A stretch of DNA of 64,000 nucleotides. It comes from Xylaria sp. FL1777 (Eukaryota > Ascomycota > Sordariomycetes > Xylariales > Xylariaceae). The DNA lies in the NCBI GenBank assembly GCA_022578965.1, contig MU400561.1, positions 186,001 to 250,000 of the forward strand, read 5' to 3'. Under the pieces are notes generated by a model, which was not told where the DNA came from, did no database searches, and was given only the letters and a program-made list of their open reading frames with translations. Shown piece after piece: positions 1 through 11,205 of the stretch. The position numbers and the translations under genes were made by a program. How positions within the stretch are numbered: position 1 is the first letter of the stretch; each line of letters starts with the position of its first letter.

Positions 1-936
1 AAATAATGCACGTTATTAGCATAATTAAGAATAAACTAAATAAATTTAGCACGTTTATGCTTTTTTACAAACCTAAGTTTTTAAAAAAAACTGCATTAGT
101 AGTACATATTGCAATATAGTTTAAATTCCCGTTTGTTAAAATAATTATATTAGCTAACCTAATAAGTTATTAGGTTAATTTTGCTAAAATAAACTACGTT
201 TATAAAGCTTTTGCTAACGCGTATAAATTGCTTGCAAGCATACTAATTTTTAATAACTTTAAACAGTTAATCAAATAAAATCTAATTAAAATGCTATGTT
301 TTAAGACTACTTAGGTATATTATAAGTACTTATAACTTTTATTATTTTTAACTCTTTTAAAATAAGTACTTTAAAAGCTTTTATGTTTTATATACAGAAA
401 ATATAACATTAATATTTATATAAAATCATTGTTTATTAGTTTTAGTTATTATTTCTAAAGTATTTATGCTTAAAATGCTTAAAATTAACATAAATTTTGC
501 AAAAAAAGTAGTAATTCTTTTTATATTTGTTTTATAAGAGCTTAAAACAATTTTGCGCAACTTTAGGGTTTTTAAAAAATATTAATAAAGAAATTAGCTA
601 TTATAGCAGTTGCAGAAAAAAAGTCGTTTAAAGAAAGTGCTTTTTACTATAGATTAAAAAGTTCGATTAAACTTGTATAAAAATAACCAGTAGTAGAAAA
701 CTAAAGTAATTAACAGCTAAAAAAAACGTTTAATTTATTTTTTGTAGTAAACATAAGCTAGAAAAAAGAAAGCAAAAAAAAAAAAAAAGTTTTTAATAAT
801 TATATATTATTTAAGTAAAAACTTAAGTTTGCTTTTTAAGAGCTTTTAATATAAGGACTAATATTGTTATTGCAAATAATATAATGTTAAAACAAACTAT
901 TAAGTTATATAACTTAGAACTTAGCTTATTTTTTTA
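1..936. other. AT-rich stretch without recognisable features
   Basis: No reading frame of useful length, no repeat shared with the rest of the window and no RNA gene was seen here. Composition and the dominance of TA, GC and AG/CT dinucleotides match the rest of the window, so this is probably eroded transposon sequence too decayed to identify. Confidence 0.5.
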
Positions 937-1122
937 GTTAGCGTTTTAACTTTAGTACTTATATAAAAAGTGAAATAGTAAAACTTTTAGTATATATACC
1001 TAAGTAAATAATCTAATAAAATTATATTATATATTTAAATAACTAATTATATTATTAGATTATTTTTTTATGTAAAAAGTTTTAATATTTTACTTTTTAT
1101 ATACTAGAGTTAAAACACTAAC
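937..1122. mobile_element. MITE-like inverted-repeat element with TA flanks
   Basis: The two halves are imperfect inverted copies of each other. The left arm begins GTTAGCGTTTTAACTTTAGT, and the reverse complement of the right end begins GTTAGTGTTTTAACTCTAGT. The match continues through AAAAGTGAAATAGTAAAACT against AAAAGTAAAATATTAAAACT and on through AATAATCTAATA. Arms are about 85-90 bp and the whole element is 186 bp. A TA dinucleotide lies at each edge (935-936 and 1123-1124), as for Tc1/mariner-type miniature elements, which duplicate TA on insertion. There is no coding capacity. Arm differences are mostly C/T and G/A transitions with a few small gaps. Family assignment rests only on the TA flanks and is an inference. 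Confidence 0.7.
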
Positions 1123-1138
1123 TAAAGGGATTACTTTA

Positions 1139-1312
1139 TATATATGCGTATGTATTATAGCTTACTACTTTATAAGCTAAACCTTCGGCTAGCCTTTTAG
1201 CTAGTTTTATTACATTTTTAGGTTTTAACTATTATAAAATATATAGTATATTAAGCTTTATTTAACGCTAGTACGCTTTTTGCCTTTAGTTAGTGTGTTT
1301 ACTATTTATAAT
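1139..1312 (+). repeat. Dispersed repeat, copy 1 (~170 bp)
   Basis: This stretch matches 4178-4347 in the same orientation over its whole length. Shared blocks include TATTATAGC, then GCTAGTTTTATTA, and TATTAAGCTTTATTTAA. Differences are mainly transitions plus a few small gaps. It lies 15 bp right of the 937-1122 inverted-repeat element, which copy 2 lacks. No coding potential was seen. It could be a solo LTR, a short interspersed element or the tip of a larger element; the sequence does not decide. Confidence 0.7.
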
Positions 1313-3539
1313 ATAGTAATTAGCAATTGTTTTAGCGTTTTTGCTTATTAAAACGGTTTAATACAACTTTAATTAGCAGTTTTTAAATCTAAAGATCTTT
1401 TTGTTAAGCTTTATAACTACTAATCAAAAATCTTCTAACTGTAGCTCTGCTATTTACTAAAACTCGGACTTTATTTAAAACTAGCTAAATATAGCTTAAA
1501 AATAATACTAACTTAAATAAAAAACAGTAATATTGCTACTAAATTAACAAGCTATAATTAATTAAAGGATTTTTTAACTTATAGCAAGGTTATATTAACG
1601 CTTGTTTTGCTGTTTATAACCCTTATTATTTAAAACTTTTAAAAACAATATTTAAGCTTTTTAAAGTATAATTAATTTTATTACTATTATTAATTAAACT
1701 AAAAAAGCTTTTAAATCGTTTTTAAGACTTTAAAAAACAATTTATATTTAAAGCTTAAGCTAAATCCCAAGTTTAATCAATTAGTTTATTTTTTTTTTTT
1801 GCTTTTTTACTTTAACCTTTAGTTTTTATTGCTAATAAACTAATGCTTACTAATAATAAGCAAGGGCCTTTTAATAATAACAGTAAATTGCTGCAATTTT
1901 TTTTATTAGTTGCTTATTTAATAAAGCAAGTAATAATTAATTTACTTAATTAAGAATTAAAGACTATTACTAACGTATTTATTTTATATTTAGCAATTAT
2001 AATAAAGTTTATAATAAACTAAAAAACCTGTATTAACTTATTTACTGGTTTAATTTATAGTACTAAATACTGCTTTAGCTTTTTTTGTTTTATATAATAT
2101 AACTAGCTGCGCTTTTAAAATTTGCTATAGCTACTTTTTAATTCTTGCGTTTTTTAGCTAGTAATCTTGTTTATTTGCTACTTATTAGCTTAGTTAAACT
2201 TACTAAATCTACTATAGCTACTTTTTTAACGTTTACTTTACTACTAAAACTATTGCTGTTTTTTTACCTTAAAGCTAATTAAGTTTAATAAAAAAAACTT
2301 GCTAAAGATTTATTATATTACTTACTATATTATTGCTTGTTGTTTTTTATACGTTTGTTATATTAAGCAAAAAAATAGCGTTATTTAATATTAAAGAATT
2401 TTTGCAGCTTAATCTTGTTTAAAATATAAGCAGTAATGTTTGCTAAGTTTTGTTTATAAGCTATATATTTAATTATTTTGCGAACTTATTTTAACATTTA
2501 TTATATAAATTATTGTTTTTAAAACTATTTTAACAATTTTAACTATTTTAACTATTTTAGCTATTTTAACTGCAATATTAATACTAGTACTTATAAACAA
2601 ACAAACTACAGAATATAGCTATTATATATAAAATAGTAAATAATATTTTGCTAAAATCTTTTAAAAACTTTAAACTTTTTATTATTATAAAAATCCAGCT
2701 GCAAGCTTACATAGTATTAAATTAATTAAGTAAAGTTAAACAGAAATTTTAGCTATTTTAAAGTTAAGCTTGCATTTTAGCAGCAATAAAAATACTAAAA
2801 AAATTCAAACAACTATTAATTTAGTTTGCTGCTTTAATTACAGCTTTATTACTGCTACTATGATTTTTTAAGCAAAATAGCCCTGTTAATACAAATAATT
2901 TGCTTTTGCAAATTCTAGTTTTACTTTTACTTGCTTTATTATGCTTAGCAAATAATCTGTTTTAGCTAATAATATTAAACGGCTAAAAACTACTAAAAAT
3001 TATATAAACTTATAATAGTTTTTAAAATGCTAGTTTTTTGCAAAATTTGTTTATACTATATAAACAGCAAAAAAAACATATATATTAAAATATTTGCGTT
3101 AATTTAAATGTAATAAGTTATTTTAACGCATATTTTAATCTTAATGCTTAGCTTTTTGCTTATATTACTTTACTTCTAAGTAATTTTACCGGAAACTTAA
3201 AGCTGCTACTAGGTTTTCTGTAAAACTAATATAATGCAGTTTACAATAATAATAGTTTTAGCAAAATTTTACTTAAGCTAAAGCTATTTAAGTATTATAA
3301 CACTACACTAGTAACGCAGTACATTAGCAAACTTAAACTGCTAAGTTTTTATTACAGAAATGCTATAGTTTTAAAAAAATTTAAAATAAGCATACTTTTT
3401 AACTCCGTATTAACAAATACTATTTAGTTTAAAAGTTTAAAAAATATAACTAAATAAACTATTATTTATAACTTTAAAAAAACTAAACGTTTGCTTTAAT
3501 AACGTTTTTAGAAAAATAAACTTGAAGTTATAAAGCTTG
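1313..3539. other. AT-rich stretch without recognisable features
   Basis: Homopolymer A and T runs and short low-complexity tracts only. Stops occur densely in all frames on both strands. No terminal repeats or conserved motifs were recognised. Confidence 0.45.
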
Positions 3540-3930
3540 CTAATTAAAAAAAGCATGCTTTTGCTAAAAAAACCTCTAAATCTATAAAGAAATATATTAA
3601 TACAAAAGTTTATTACTATTGCAAAATAAGTAGTACTAATAAAGACTACATTATTTATTGCGTTTATAATAATTTAAACAAAAACCTTAAATTACTTGTT
3701 AAATTATAACGAACTAATAATACTATTTAAAACTTATGTAAATAAGTTAGCACTAATAAGTTTTTAGCAATAAAGCAGTAGTATAAAATAAATAAAACGC
3801 GCTAAATATAAAACAAACGCTTTATAAAGCTTAAAGCTTTTATTAAAAAAAACAAATTCTTTTGTAGCTATTGCAGTAGTAATAGCACCTAACCTTATTA
3901 TAACCGCAATTATGCTTTTAACGGTCTTTT
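3540..3930 (+). pseudogene. Unrecognised coding-like fossil with Cys pairs
   Basis: One plus-strand frame stays readable if TAA and TAG are taken as mutated Gln or Trp codons. It contains a YYYCKISSTNKDYIIYC segment near 3613-3663 and an FCSYCSSNSTQPYYNRNYAF segment near 3850-3915. The abundant Asn and Lys are what Asp and Glu become after GA to AA mutation, so the ancestor may have been an acidic protein with one or two metal-binding Cys clusters. No family was recognised. It lies just left of repeat copy 2 (4178-4347). Confidence 0.3.
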
Positions 3931-4177
3931 TTTTTCTTTTAGTGCTATTATAATACCTTTGGACTTTTTTAAAGGCATAGTTAACATTTTTAAAAACTTC
4001 TAAAACAATAAAAAAAACATAAAAAACACTGTTAATCCAGCAAATAATAAAAGTAATTTATGCTATAATTAAAATAACTATAGTTACTAAAGCAATCAGA
4101 TTTACTAAAACAACAATAAAAATACATACAAAAATAGCACAATTAACTATGCTAACACTAATTATACTATGCACTTT

Positions 4178-4347
4178 TTATATATATATATTATAGCCTA
4201 CTATTTTGTAAGCTAAACTTTTGGCTAGCTTTTTAGCTAGTTTTATTATACTTTTAAGTTTTAACTATTATAAAATATACAGTATATTAAGCTTTATTTA
4301 ATGCTGTACGCTTTTTGTTTTTAATTAGTACGTTTGCTATTTATAAT
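4178..4347 (+). repeat. Dispersed repeat, copy 2 (~170 bp)
   Basis: Direct copy of 1139-1312 about 3 kb away. It is similarly eroded, with changes such as CTTCGGCTAGCC in copy 1 against CTTTTGGCTAGC here. Flanks differ, apart from a short TTTTAGCGTTTT shared a little downstream of both. The pair could in principle be the LTRs of a ~3.2-kb element, but no retrotransposon coding remnant was recognised between them. Confidence 0.7.
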
Positions 4348-5919
4348 GCAAACTTACTACTTTGCTTTTTAGCGTTTTATATTTTAACACAGTTATTTTT
4401 TTAGCTCTTTTAACGCAAAAAAGTTAACATTTAGCAAGCATAAATATTAAACAATCGCGCATTTATTCTTTTATTATAAACTTTTCTTAATTCGTTAGCA
4501 TTTTATTTTTATTTTAATAAACTTGTTACGTAAACACTTAAACAGCACTAAAATGCTACTATTGTTTTTTATACTTAATCTACAGAATAAGAAATATAAA
4601 ACTTAAAACACTTAACTTAAAAAGTGAAATTATTTGTTATAGCTTTAGCTAAAAGAAACTTTGCAATTATATTGCATGCAATTAGTTATTAAATATACTA
4701 ATTTAAGCAAAACTTTAAACGTGCGCTAATAATTATAAACTTTTTTAATTAGTTATAGCTTATTAATTTAGCAGCAAAACACTAAATTTAACTAAGCTAG
4801 TAAACACTTTAAACTAACAAAAAATAATTTAAGCTTAAATTCTTTTATTTGTTTGTTTTTTTATTTTAGCTGTTTATTTAATTAATTATAACTAAACGTT
4901 AGCTTAAGGCCCTCTAAGTTTAGCTTTATTATTTTTACTTTATTTATTAAATATAAAAAATTATATTTTAAAGCTAAATTACCTAACTAATAAGTATTTA
5001 CAAATAGACCTATATTAAAGAGTTAAAAGCCTTTATATAAAATCTACATAGCTTGCTAGTTACATTTATATAATATAAACAACAAACAATTAATACAACA
5101 AATAAACTTAATGTTATATATTATTACTTATATTTAATACTATTTATTAATACTTTGCAAAATTTAACTAAAATATAATACCTTATAAGTTTTACTTTAT
5201 ACTTTAGTACTTTTAAGGCTATACTTTAATAGCTTATAACTAGCAAAAAATGATTTTAAGCTAAAAAATAATAAACTAAGTAATACGGAAAAATGTGTAA
5301 AATAGCTAATAAAAAAAACATAAGTTAAATCACATAGAAAAAAAGCAGCTTAACCGCAAAAAAGCAAAAAGAAAAAACAGTAGTACTACAAGCTAACTTT
5401 AGTAATTTTGTATTCTAATATATATATATTTAAAGTTATAAAAAAAAATAAAGACTAGTATTATTACTGCTGTATATAAAACAGCTATTTATATAAGTAC
5501 TTATAATAAAGTTATAACTTATAAATTATATAATACTAACACTTTTAACTGCGTATATTAAGCTAAAAACATAGTAATAAGTTGCTTTAGCTAAAGAACA
5601 GCATACCTAGCTATAAAAAAAAAACTATAGCTTTGCTACTTTGCTTTGCTTTTATTTATAGTTTTATTTATGTATATTAAATTATTAATTATATATAAAA
5701 ACATAAACATGTTTTAACGTAGTAATAAGATGTTTTTAGGTTAAAGCAAGAATTTAAGCCCTAGTTGCATTCTAGTTAACGCATATAGTTTAATAAATTT
5801 CTAAAGCAAGCAATACAAAATATTGCTCCGTAAAAAAAAAATGACTTATAGGCTTACTAATCTAGGTATTTTATAGGTGCTTTGCAATGCTAAGCAAAAT
5901 ATACTATAAGTATTTTTCT
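4348..5919. other. AT-rich stretch without recognisable features
   Basis: No coding-like frame, inverted repeat or tandem array was seen. Short AT microsatellites occur (for example near 5420-5430). Confidence 0.45.
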
Positions 5920-6430
5920 AAGCTGCAATATGCTTTGCAGGACTTAAATTATAATTAATTTACTATAAGATTTAAATTAATAATAGTAAACTTTGTAAGT
6001 TTTATATAAGTTGTAGTACTTTTTGTATAACAGTACACTTTATATAACAGGTTTTATATAAGTTGCAGTACTTTTTATAAAACTTAAATTATAAATAGTT
6101 TACTATAAGATTTAAATTAATAACAGTATACTTTATATAATAGTACACTTTGCATAATAATACACTTTGCATAATAGTACACTTTGCATAATAGTACACT
6201 TTATATAACAATACACTTTATATAACAATACACTTTATATAATAGTATACTTTGCATAATAGTACACTTTATATAATAGTACACTTTATATAATAGTACA
6301 CTTTATATAATAGTACACTTTGTATAATAATACACTTTATATAATAGTACACTTTGCATAATAAGTTCTATATAAGTTGTAGTACTTTTTGCAGGAATTA
6401 AATCATAAATAGTTTACTATATGCAATTAT
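5920..6430. repeat. Composite tandem-repeat locus
   Basis: A core array of 17-bp units at about 6122-6365, of the form CACTTTATATAATAGTA or CACTTTGCATAATAGTA, has roughly 14 copies. It is flanked by repeated longer modules. One, containing TATATAAGTTGTAGTACTTTTT, occurs near 6003, 6056 and 6370. Another, containing TTTACTATAAGATTTAAATT, occurs near 5959 and 6097. Units differ mostly by G/A and C/T. The short unit seems to have expanded inside a larger repeat. No coding capacity. Confidence 0.85.
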
Positions 6431-8690
6431 AATATATTTTATAAGGCCTAATTCTAATATGTATACTTTACAAAAATTCTTTGCTAATATAAACTATTAG
6501 CGCTACAGTAATATTTAACATTTTAACAACTTATATATATATATATATAGTTAAATATTTTTAGTATATTAACCCTAAGGCTACTTTTATAAAAAGCTTT
6601 GCTTAGCGCAAGTACTTAACAAAGTTAAGCATAAGTTTAGCAATAAAGATTTGCAGCAGCTTTAAAGCTAAACATAAACGCTAATAACTAAAGCACATTA
6701 ACATTTATACGTATAACGCAACTAATTAATAAGGTTCTATATATATAGTATTCTTTAAAAATAATAGAAACACTAGGCTTAAAAAATACTTAAAAGCAAA
6801 AAATCTTTAAAAGCAGCTTGTTATTTAATAGCAATTTTATAAAGCACTTATCCTTTGCGCAACTTAGCCTATATATACTTTTTAGCAGCGTTTTTTTTTC
6901 TAGTTCTTTAGCGCTAAAAGCAGCCTACAAACTTACATAATATTATGACTTTATAAGTACTAAAGCAGCTATTGCTTATATTAAACTAACTTAATTAAAA
7001 TAATATAACTATTACTTTAGCTTAACTACACTTTTCTCCAAATAGCAATTAATTAATATAAAAACTTGTTAGTTATTTAATTTTTGTATTAATAAGCAAG
7101 TATACAAAAAACAGCATAAATCTAAAACTAAAAAAAAAAAAAAACCGCTTTTAGCGCTTTTAATAGTTATATTTTACTTAAAACAGTTCTTTTTAAGGCT
7201 TTTATTTGCGGCGTTTTACCAAAACGCTTAAACTTAAGTTTAACGCTTAGTTAACTTTAAAGCGTTATATGCTTTGCTAGTTAACATGTTATATAGTAAC
7301 ATTATAAAAAAAAAAGAGCTTATGTTTGCATTAAAAAAAAGTAAAATTAAAACTATATATAAGCTAAAGCTAAAAAGTTGACTTTTTTTTACTTAGTTTT
7401 TAGCTCTTTTTTTACATTTTACTAGTTTAAAGAAATTTGATGTTTTAAAGTAATTTAGAGTTTTTTTTACTATAGTTCCTTAAACAATAAAGCTCTTTAG
7501 CTTCGCTAACAAATTATAAAAAAAACTTAAAATCAATTTATAATAGCTAACTTTTTAATGTTAAAGTATAATACTAGTACAGCAAAAATGCACTAAATAA
7601 TATAACAAGCTTTCCTTTTAAAGCTTGTTTATTTTATTAAAAAACTTAATCTTTTAAATAAAGCATGCTAGTTTTACTGCTACACATAAAAGAAGTATAA
7701 AAGAAATATAACACATAGTTTTTACTTGCAGTATGTTTAATTTTAATAATAAAAACTATATATACTATATATTCTTAAAAATAGTATTTAACTTTTTTTA
7801 GCAAATTATGCTTTCGTTAAATATATGCTACTTTTACTACAAAAAGCGTATAAAATATAAGTAACGCTTTAAAGCAAAACTAGCTATTAAGCAACTTATG
7901 CCTAAATGTTCTAGTTAATTTAATTATGCTTTAGCTGCTTTTACATATGCTGCTTAAAAATTGTACGAAAAAATAATATCTTTTAACGCAAACTAGCTTT
8001 TTTTATAAAATGTAAAGCAAAAAACATGCTATTATTTTATAAGTTACTAATAGTATTATTTATAGTGTTAATTTGCTAGCAAAAAGGCTTTAGTTAACTT
8101 AAAGCAACTTATTAAAGAATTATAGCAAACTGCTACTAATACTACTACATTTGTTGCGCTTGAATAGTTTTTAGCACAATTTATTATATTAACTTTTATT
8201 ATAAGCAAATGCTAAATAATGTTTAATAAACTAACTTTAATAACAATTTTTTATAACGTTTTATATGCGCTGCACTTCTTTATTATTACTTTTGTTAGCA
8301 TTAAAAAATAAATTAAACTTGTTAGTATTAAAGCTTATTACTAATAAGTTATTAGTTTTTTTTTTTTTAATAAAAAGTAATTATAGCTTAAGCAGCAAAA
8401 CGTCTTGTTTTTTATTAGTGTTGTTTTAAGTTAAAAATGAATAGCTAATAGCATTATATTTATTAAAGCTGCTATTACTAGCTAGTTCTATTAGTAAACT
8501 TATTATATTAACTAAATATACCTAAAAATCTAGTTAATTATATGCGTTAATTAAAAAATAGTTATAGCTAACAACTTGTTACAAAAATAACAAGTTAGCG
8601 CAAAAATATGCTAAACAATATAAAATCATAAAATAAACAAAAGTACAAAAAAAGCTAAAGTAAAATAACTACTAACTACGTTGCACAATT
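6431..8690. other. AT-rich stretch without recognisable features
   Basis: No readable coding fossil or repeat structure was identified. An (AT) run near 6531-6550 is simple sequence. Confidence 0.45.
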
Positions 8691-8734
8691 AAAATTCTAA
8701 TCGCGCGATTAAAATTCTAATTGCGCGATTAAAA
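8689..8734. repeat. Short CpG-retaining tandem repeat with palindrome
   Basis: About two and a half copies of a ~20-bp unit, GCGCGATTAAAATTCTAATT, lie side by side, with the first diverged to GCACAATTAAAATTCTAATC. The middle junction forms the perfect 12-bp palindrome AATCGCGCGATT at 8699-8710, and a one-mismatch copy is at 8719-8730. CGCGCG is striking in a window where CpG is scarce. Function unknown. Confidence 0.6.
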
Positions 8735-10199
8735 CTTATAAATATAAAAAAGCAAATGTATTACTTAATACGTAGCATATATATATTAAGTACTTAAATA
8801 GCCTTTATAATAGGTTATTTATTATATACTTGCTTTATTTCTTTTTATTTTTACTTAGCTTTTGATTTTATTAATGTAGCAAATTATCGAAGGGAAAATT
8901 GCAGCTTATATAATTTATTAATGCCCTTTTACAATAACTAGTTTTTCTATTTTTTCGAGTTTTTTACAAAGCACATTTTCACTCGGATTAATAAATCTTT
9001 AATTTACTTAATAAATATTCTAATGTTATATCTAGTTTTATATAAGCTTTACGATATAAAGTATAAAAACTAAGCAATAATAAACAAATGTTTATATTAA
9101 GGCTAAAGTACTATTTCTTTTGTTTATAATACTTATGTTGCTGTTAATAATAATAATACATAAAACTAGAAAATTTAAATAGCTTAAATAAACTTAGAAT
9201 CTTTTTTTTATTTAAAACATGCATTACATTAAAATACCTAGACTGCATATATAATTAGCTGCATATTTAGTTTACTATAATTAAACAAACGCTACTTACA
9301 ATATATTATGTGTTAAGCTATTAAGCATTATTTCCCTGGATTAATTTTATACTATTACAATAATTATATAAAATCAAAAGTTATATAAAAAGAACTATTA
9401 ATAAGTTAAGCAGCAAGCTATATAAAGTAATCATATAAGATTTATATATTTACTGCGCTATTATATAGCTTAAAGCTACTTTGCTTAACTTATTAAGCAG
9501 CTTTTTTAAGCAACCTACAAAAACTACATAAAGGATTAAAGGCCTTTTGCTTTAAATAATATAGCATATTATTTATTAATAGATTTAAAAACAAGCATTG
9601 TGGTTAAAGTTAAATAAACTTAAATAAGCACTTTATAATTTTGCAATTTTTCGAAAAAAAGCAAATATAAAGCAAGCTAAGCTAAACAATTAACTATACT
9701 AGGTTTTTTTGTTATACTACTTATATAACCTATATTATATGCAGCTAAAACCTTTGCTTATTACTACTAACTAAACACAGGACTAATTAAAATTATAAAC
9801 TTTTTAAGTAATTACTTTTATTTGCTAACAAACCTTTTATTGCTACAATTATTATTACTAATTTAATAAAATTAACTTTAAGCTTAACATAAGAAATAAA
9901 TAACTAGCATTTATAATTATTGCTGTTTATTATACAATGTTATATTGTTTAGCAGTATAATATGCTTTATATTTTATTTAGCGTTTTTTAAGTACTTAAG
10001 CATTGTTTGCTTTTGTATTATTTTCTTTTTTTATAACTAGCTATAAAGTTTATATTAGTACTACAAGGATTTATTTATATTAAATAATAAACTATTTTAA
10101 GATTATTAAACTATTTTTTATAAGTTAACTATTTTAAAGAGCTTTTTTAATACATCTAAGCGTTTACTTTATATATATTATTAATTTTTAAGAAGCTTT
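8735..10199. other. AT-rich stretch without recognisable features
   Basis: Nothing beyond low-complexity sequence was identified. A patch near 8880-9000 keeps a few more C and G bases than its surroundings, but no feature could be assigned to it. Confidence 0.4.
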
Positions 10200-10870
10200 T
10201 AGTAATCTTGGCAAAAGAAAAAACTACTAATTTGTTAGCTAGTTTTTACTACTAAAAATACAAAAGTTAGTTATTTTATTCATGGGCAGCATTTTAAACT
10301 ATATAGTGTAGCATTACTAAAACTGCTATACATTATAATACTTACTAAATTAGGTTTTTTGCAGCGTTAGTTAATAAAAATCGTTTAATAGTCTAAGCAA
10401 AAAAAAAGGCTATTAATTTATTAGCTAGTTCTTATTACTAAAAATGCAAAAATTGGTTATTTTACTTATAAGCAGCGTTTTAAACTATATAATATAGCAT
10501 TGCTAAAGTTATTATACATTATAATACTTACTAAATTAGGTCTTTTGCAGCGTTAATTAATAAAAATCGTTTAATAGTTTAAGCAAAAAAAAAAGCCACT
10601 AATTTGTTAGCTAGTTTTTATTACTAAAAATGCAAAAGTTAGTTATTTTACTTATAAGCAGCGTTTTAAACCGTATAGTATAGCATTACTAAAGCTATTA
10701 TACATTATAATACCTATTAAATTAAATCTTTTATAGCATTAATTAATAAAAATTGTTTAATAGTTTAAGCAAAAAAAAAGGCTACTAATTTATTAGCTAG
10801 TTTTTACTACTAAGAATGCAAAAATTAGTTATTTTACTCATAAGCAGCATTCCAAACTATATAATATAGT
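10200..10870. repeat. 186-bp tandem repeat, ~3.6 copies
   Basis: A unit starting around CTACTAATTTGTTAGCTAG recurs at 10223, 10410, 10596 and 10782, giving a period of 186-187 bp. Each unit contains AAAATGCAAAA, then GCAGCRTTTTAAAC, then ATTATAATAC, then a poly-A run after TTTAAGC. The fourth copy is truncated near 10870. Copies differ almost only by transitions. Monomer length is in the range of satellite DNA, but the array is short. Confidence 0.85.
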
Positions 10871-10997
10871 ATCTTAAGAAGTTATAATATATTACTAAAA
10901 TTATAACACCTTTAACTTTAGCTAGTTTTTTATAACATTATATTGCTTATATATCCAAGAAATTTCTATTTTTTATTATTTTTTTTAAATGCTTTAA

Positions 10998-11205
10998 ATT
11001 ATTCTACTTTTTGAAATTATTTTACTTCTTAAAATCATTTTATTTCTTAAAATTATCTTATTTCTTAAAATTATTTTACTTCTTAAAATCATTTTACTTT
11101 TTAAAATTATTTTACTTCTTAAAATTATTTTACTTCTTGAAATCATTTTACTTTTTAAAATTATTTTACTTTTTAAAATTATTTTACTTTTTGAAATTTT
11201 ATCTA
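10998..11205. repeat. 18-bp minisatellite, ~11 copies
   Basis: Tandem units of the form ATTATTTTACTTCTTAAA with small variations. Because 18 is a multiple of three, one frame stays open and gives an apparent 82-residue peptide of repeated Phe-Tyr-Phe-Leu-Lys units (11011-11259). That is a by-product of the repeat and not a gene. Confidence 0.9.

Noticed and set aside
937..1122. Same family as the 7.3-kb inverted-repeat element
   Set aside because: Both are TA-flanked, but the tips (GTTAG against AGTC) and inner sequences do not match.
1139..4347. Complete LTR retrotransposon bounded by the two 170-bp repeats
   Set aside because: No protease, reverse transcriptase or integrase remnant and no TG/CA-ended repeats were seen; kept only as a possibility.
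5920..6430. CRISPR array
   Set aside because: Units are contiguous without unique spacers, and the context is eukaryotic.
6571..6580. Telomere-like CCCTAA word
   Set aside because: A single isolated occurrence, not an array.
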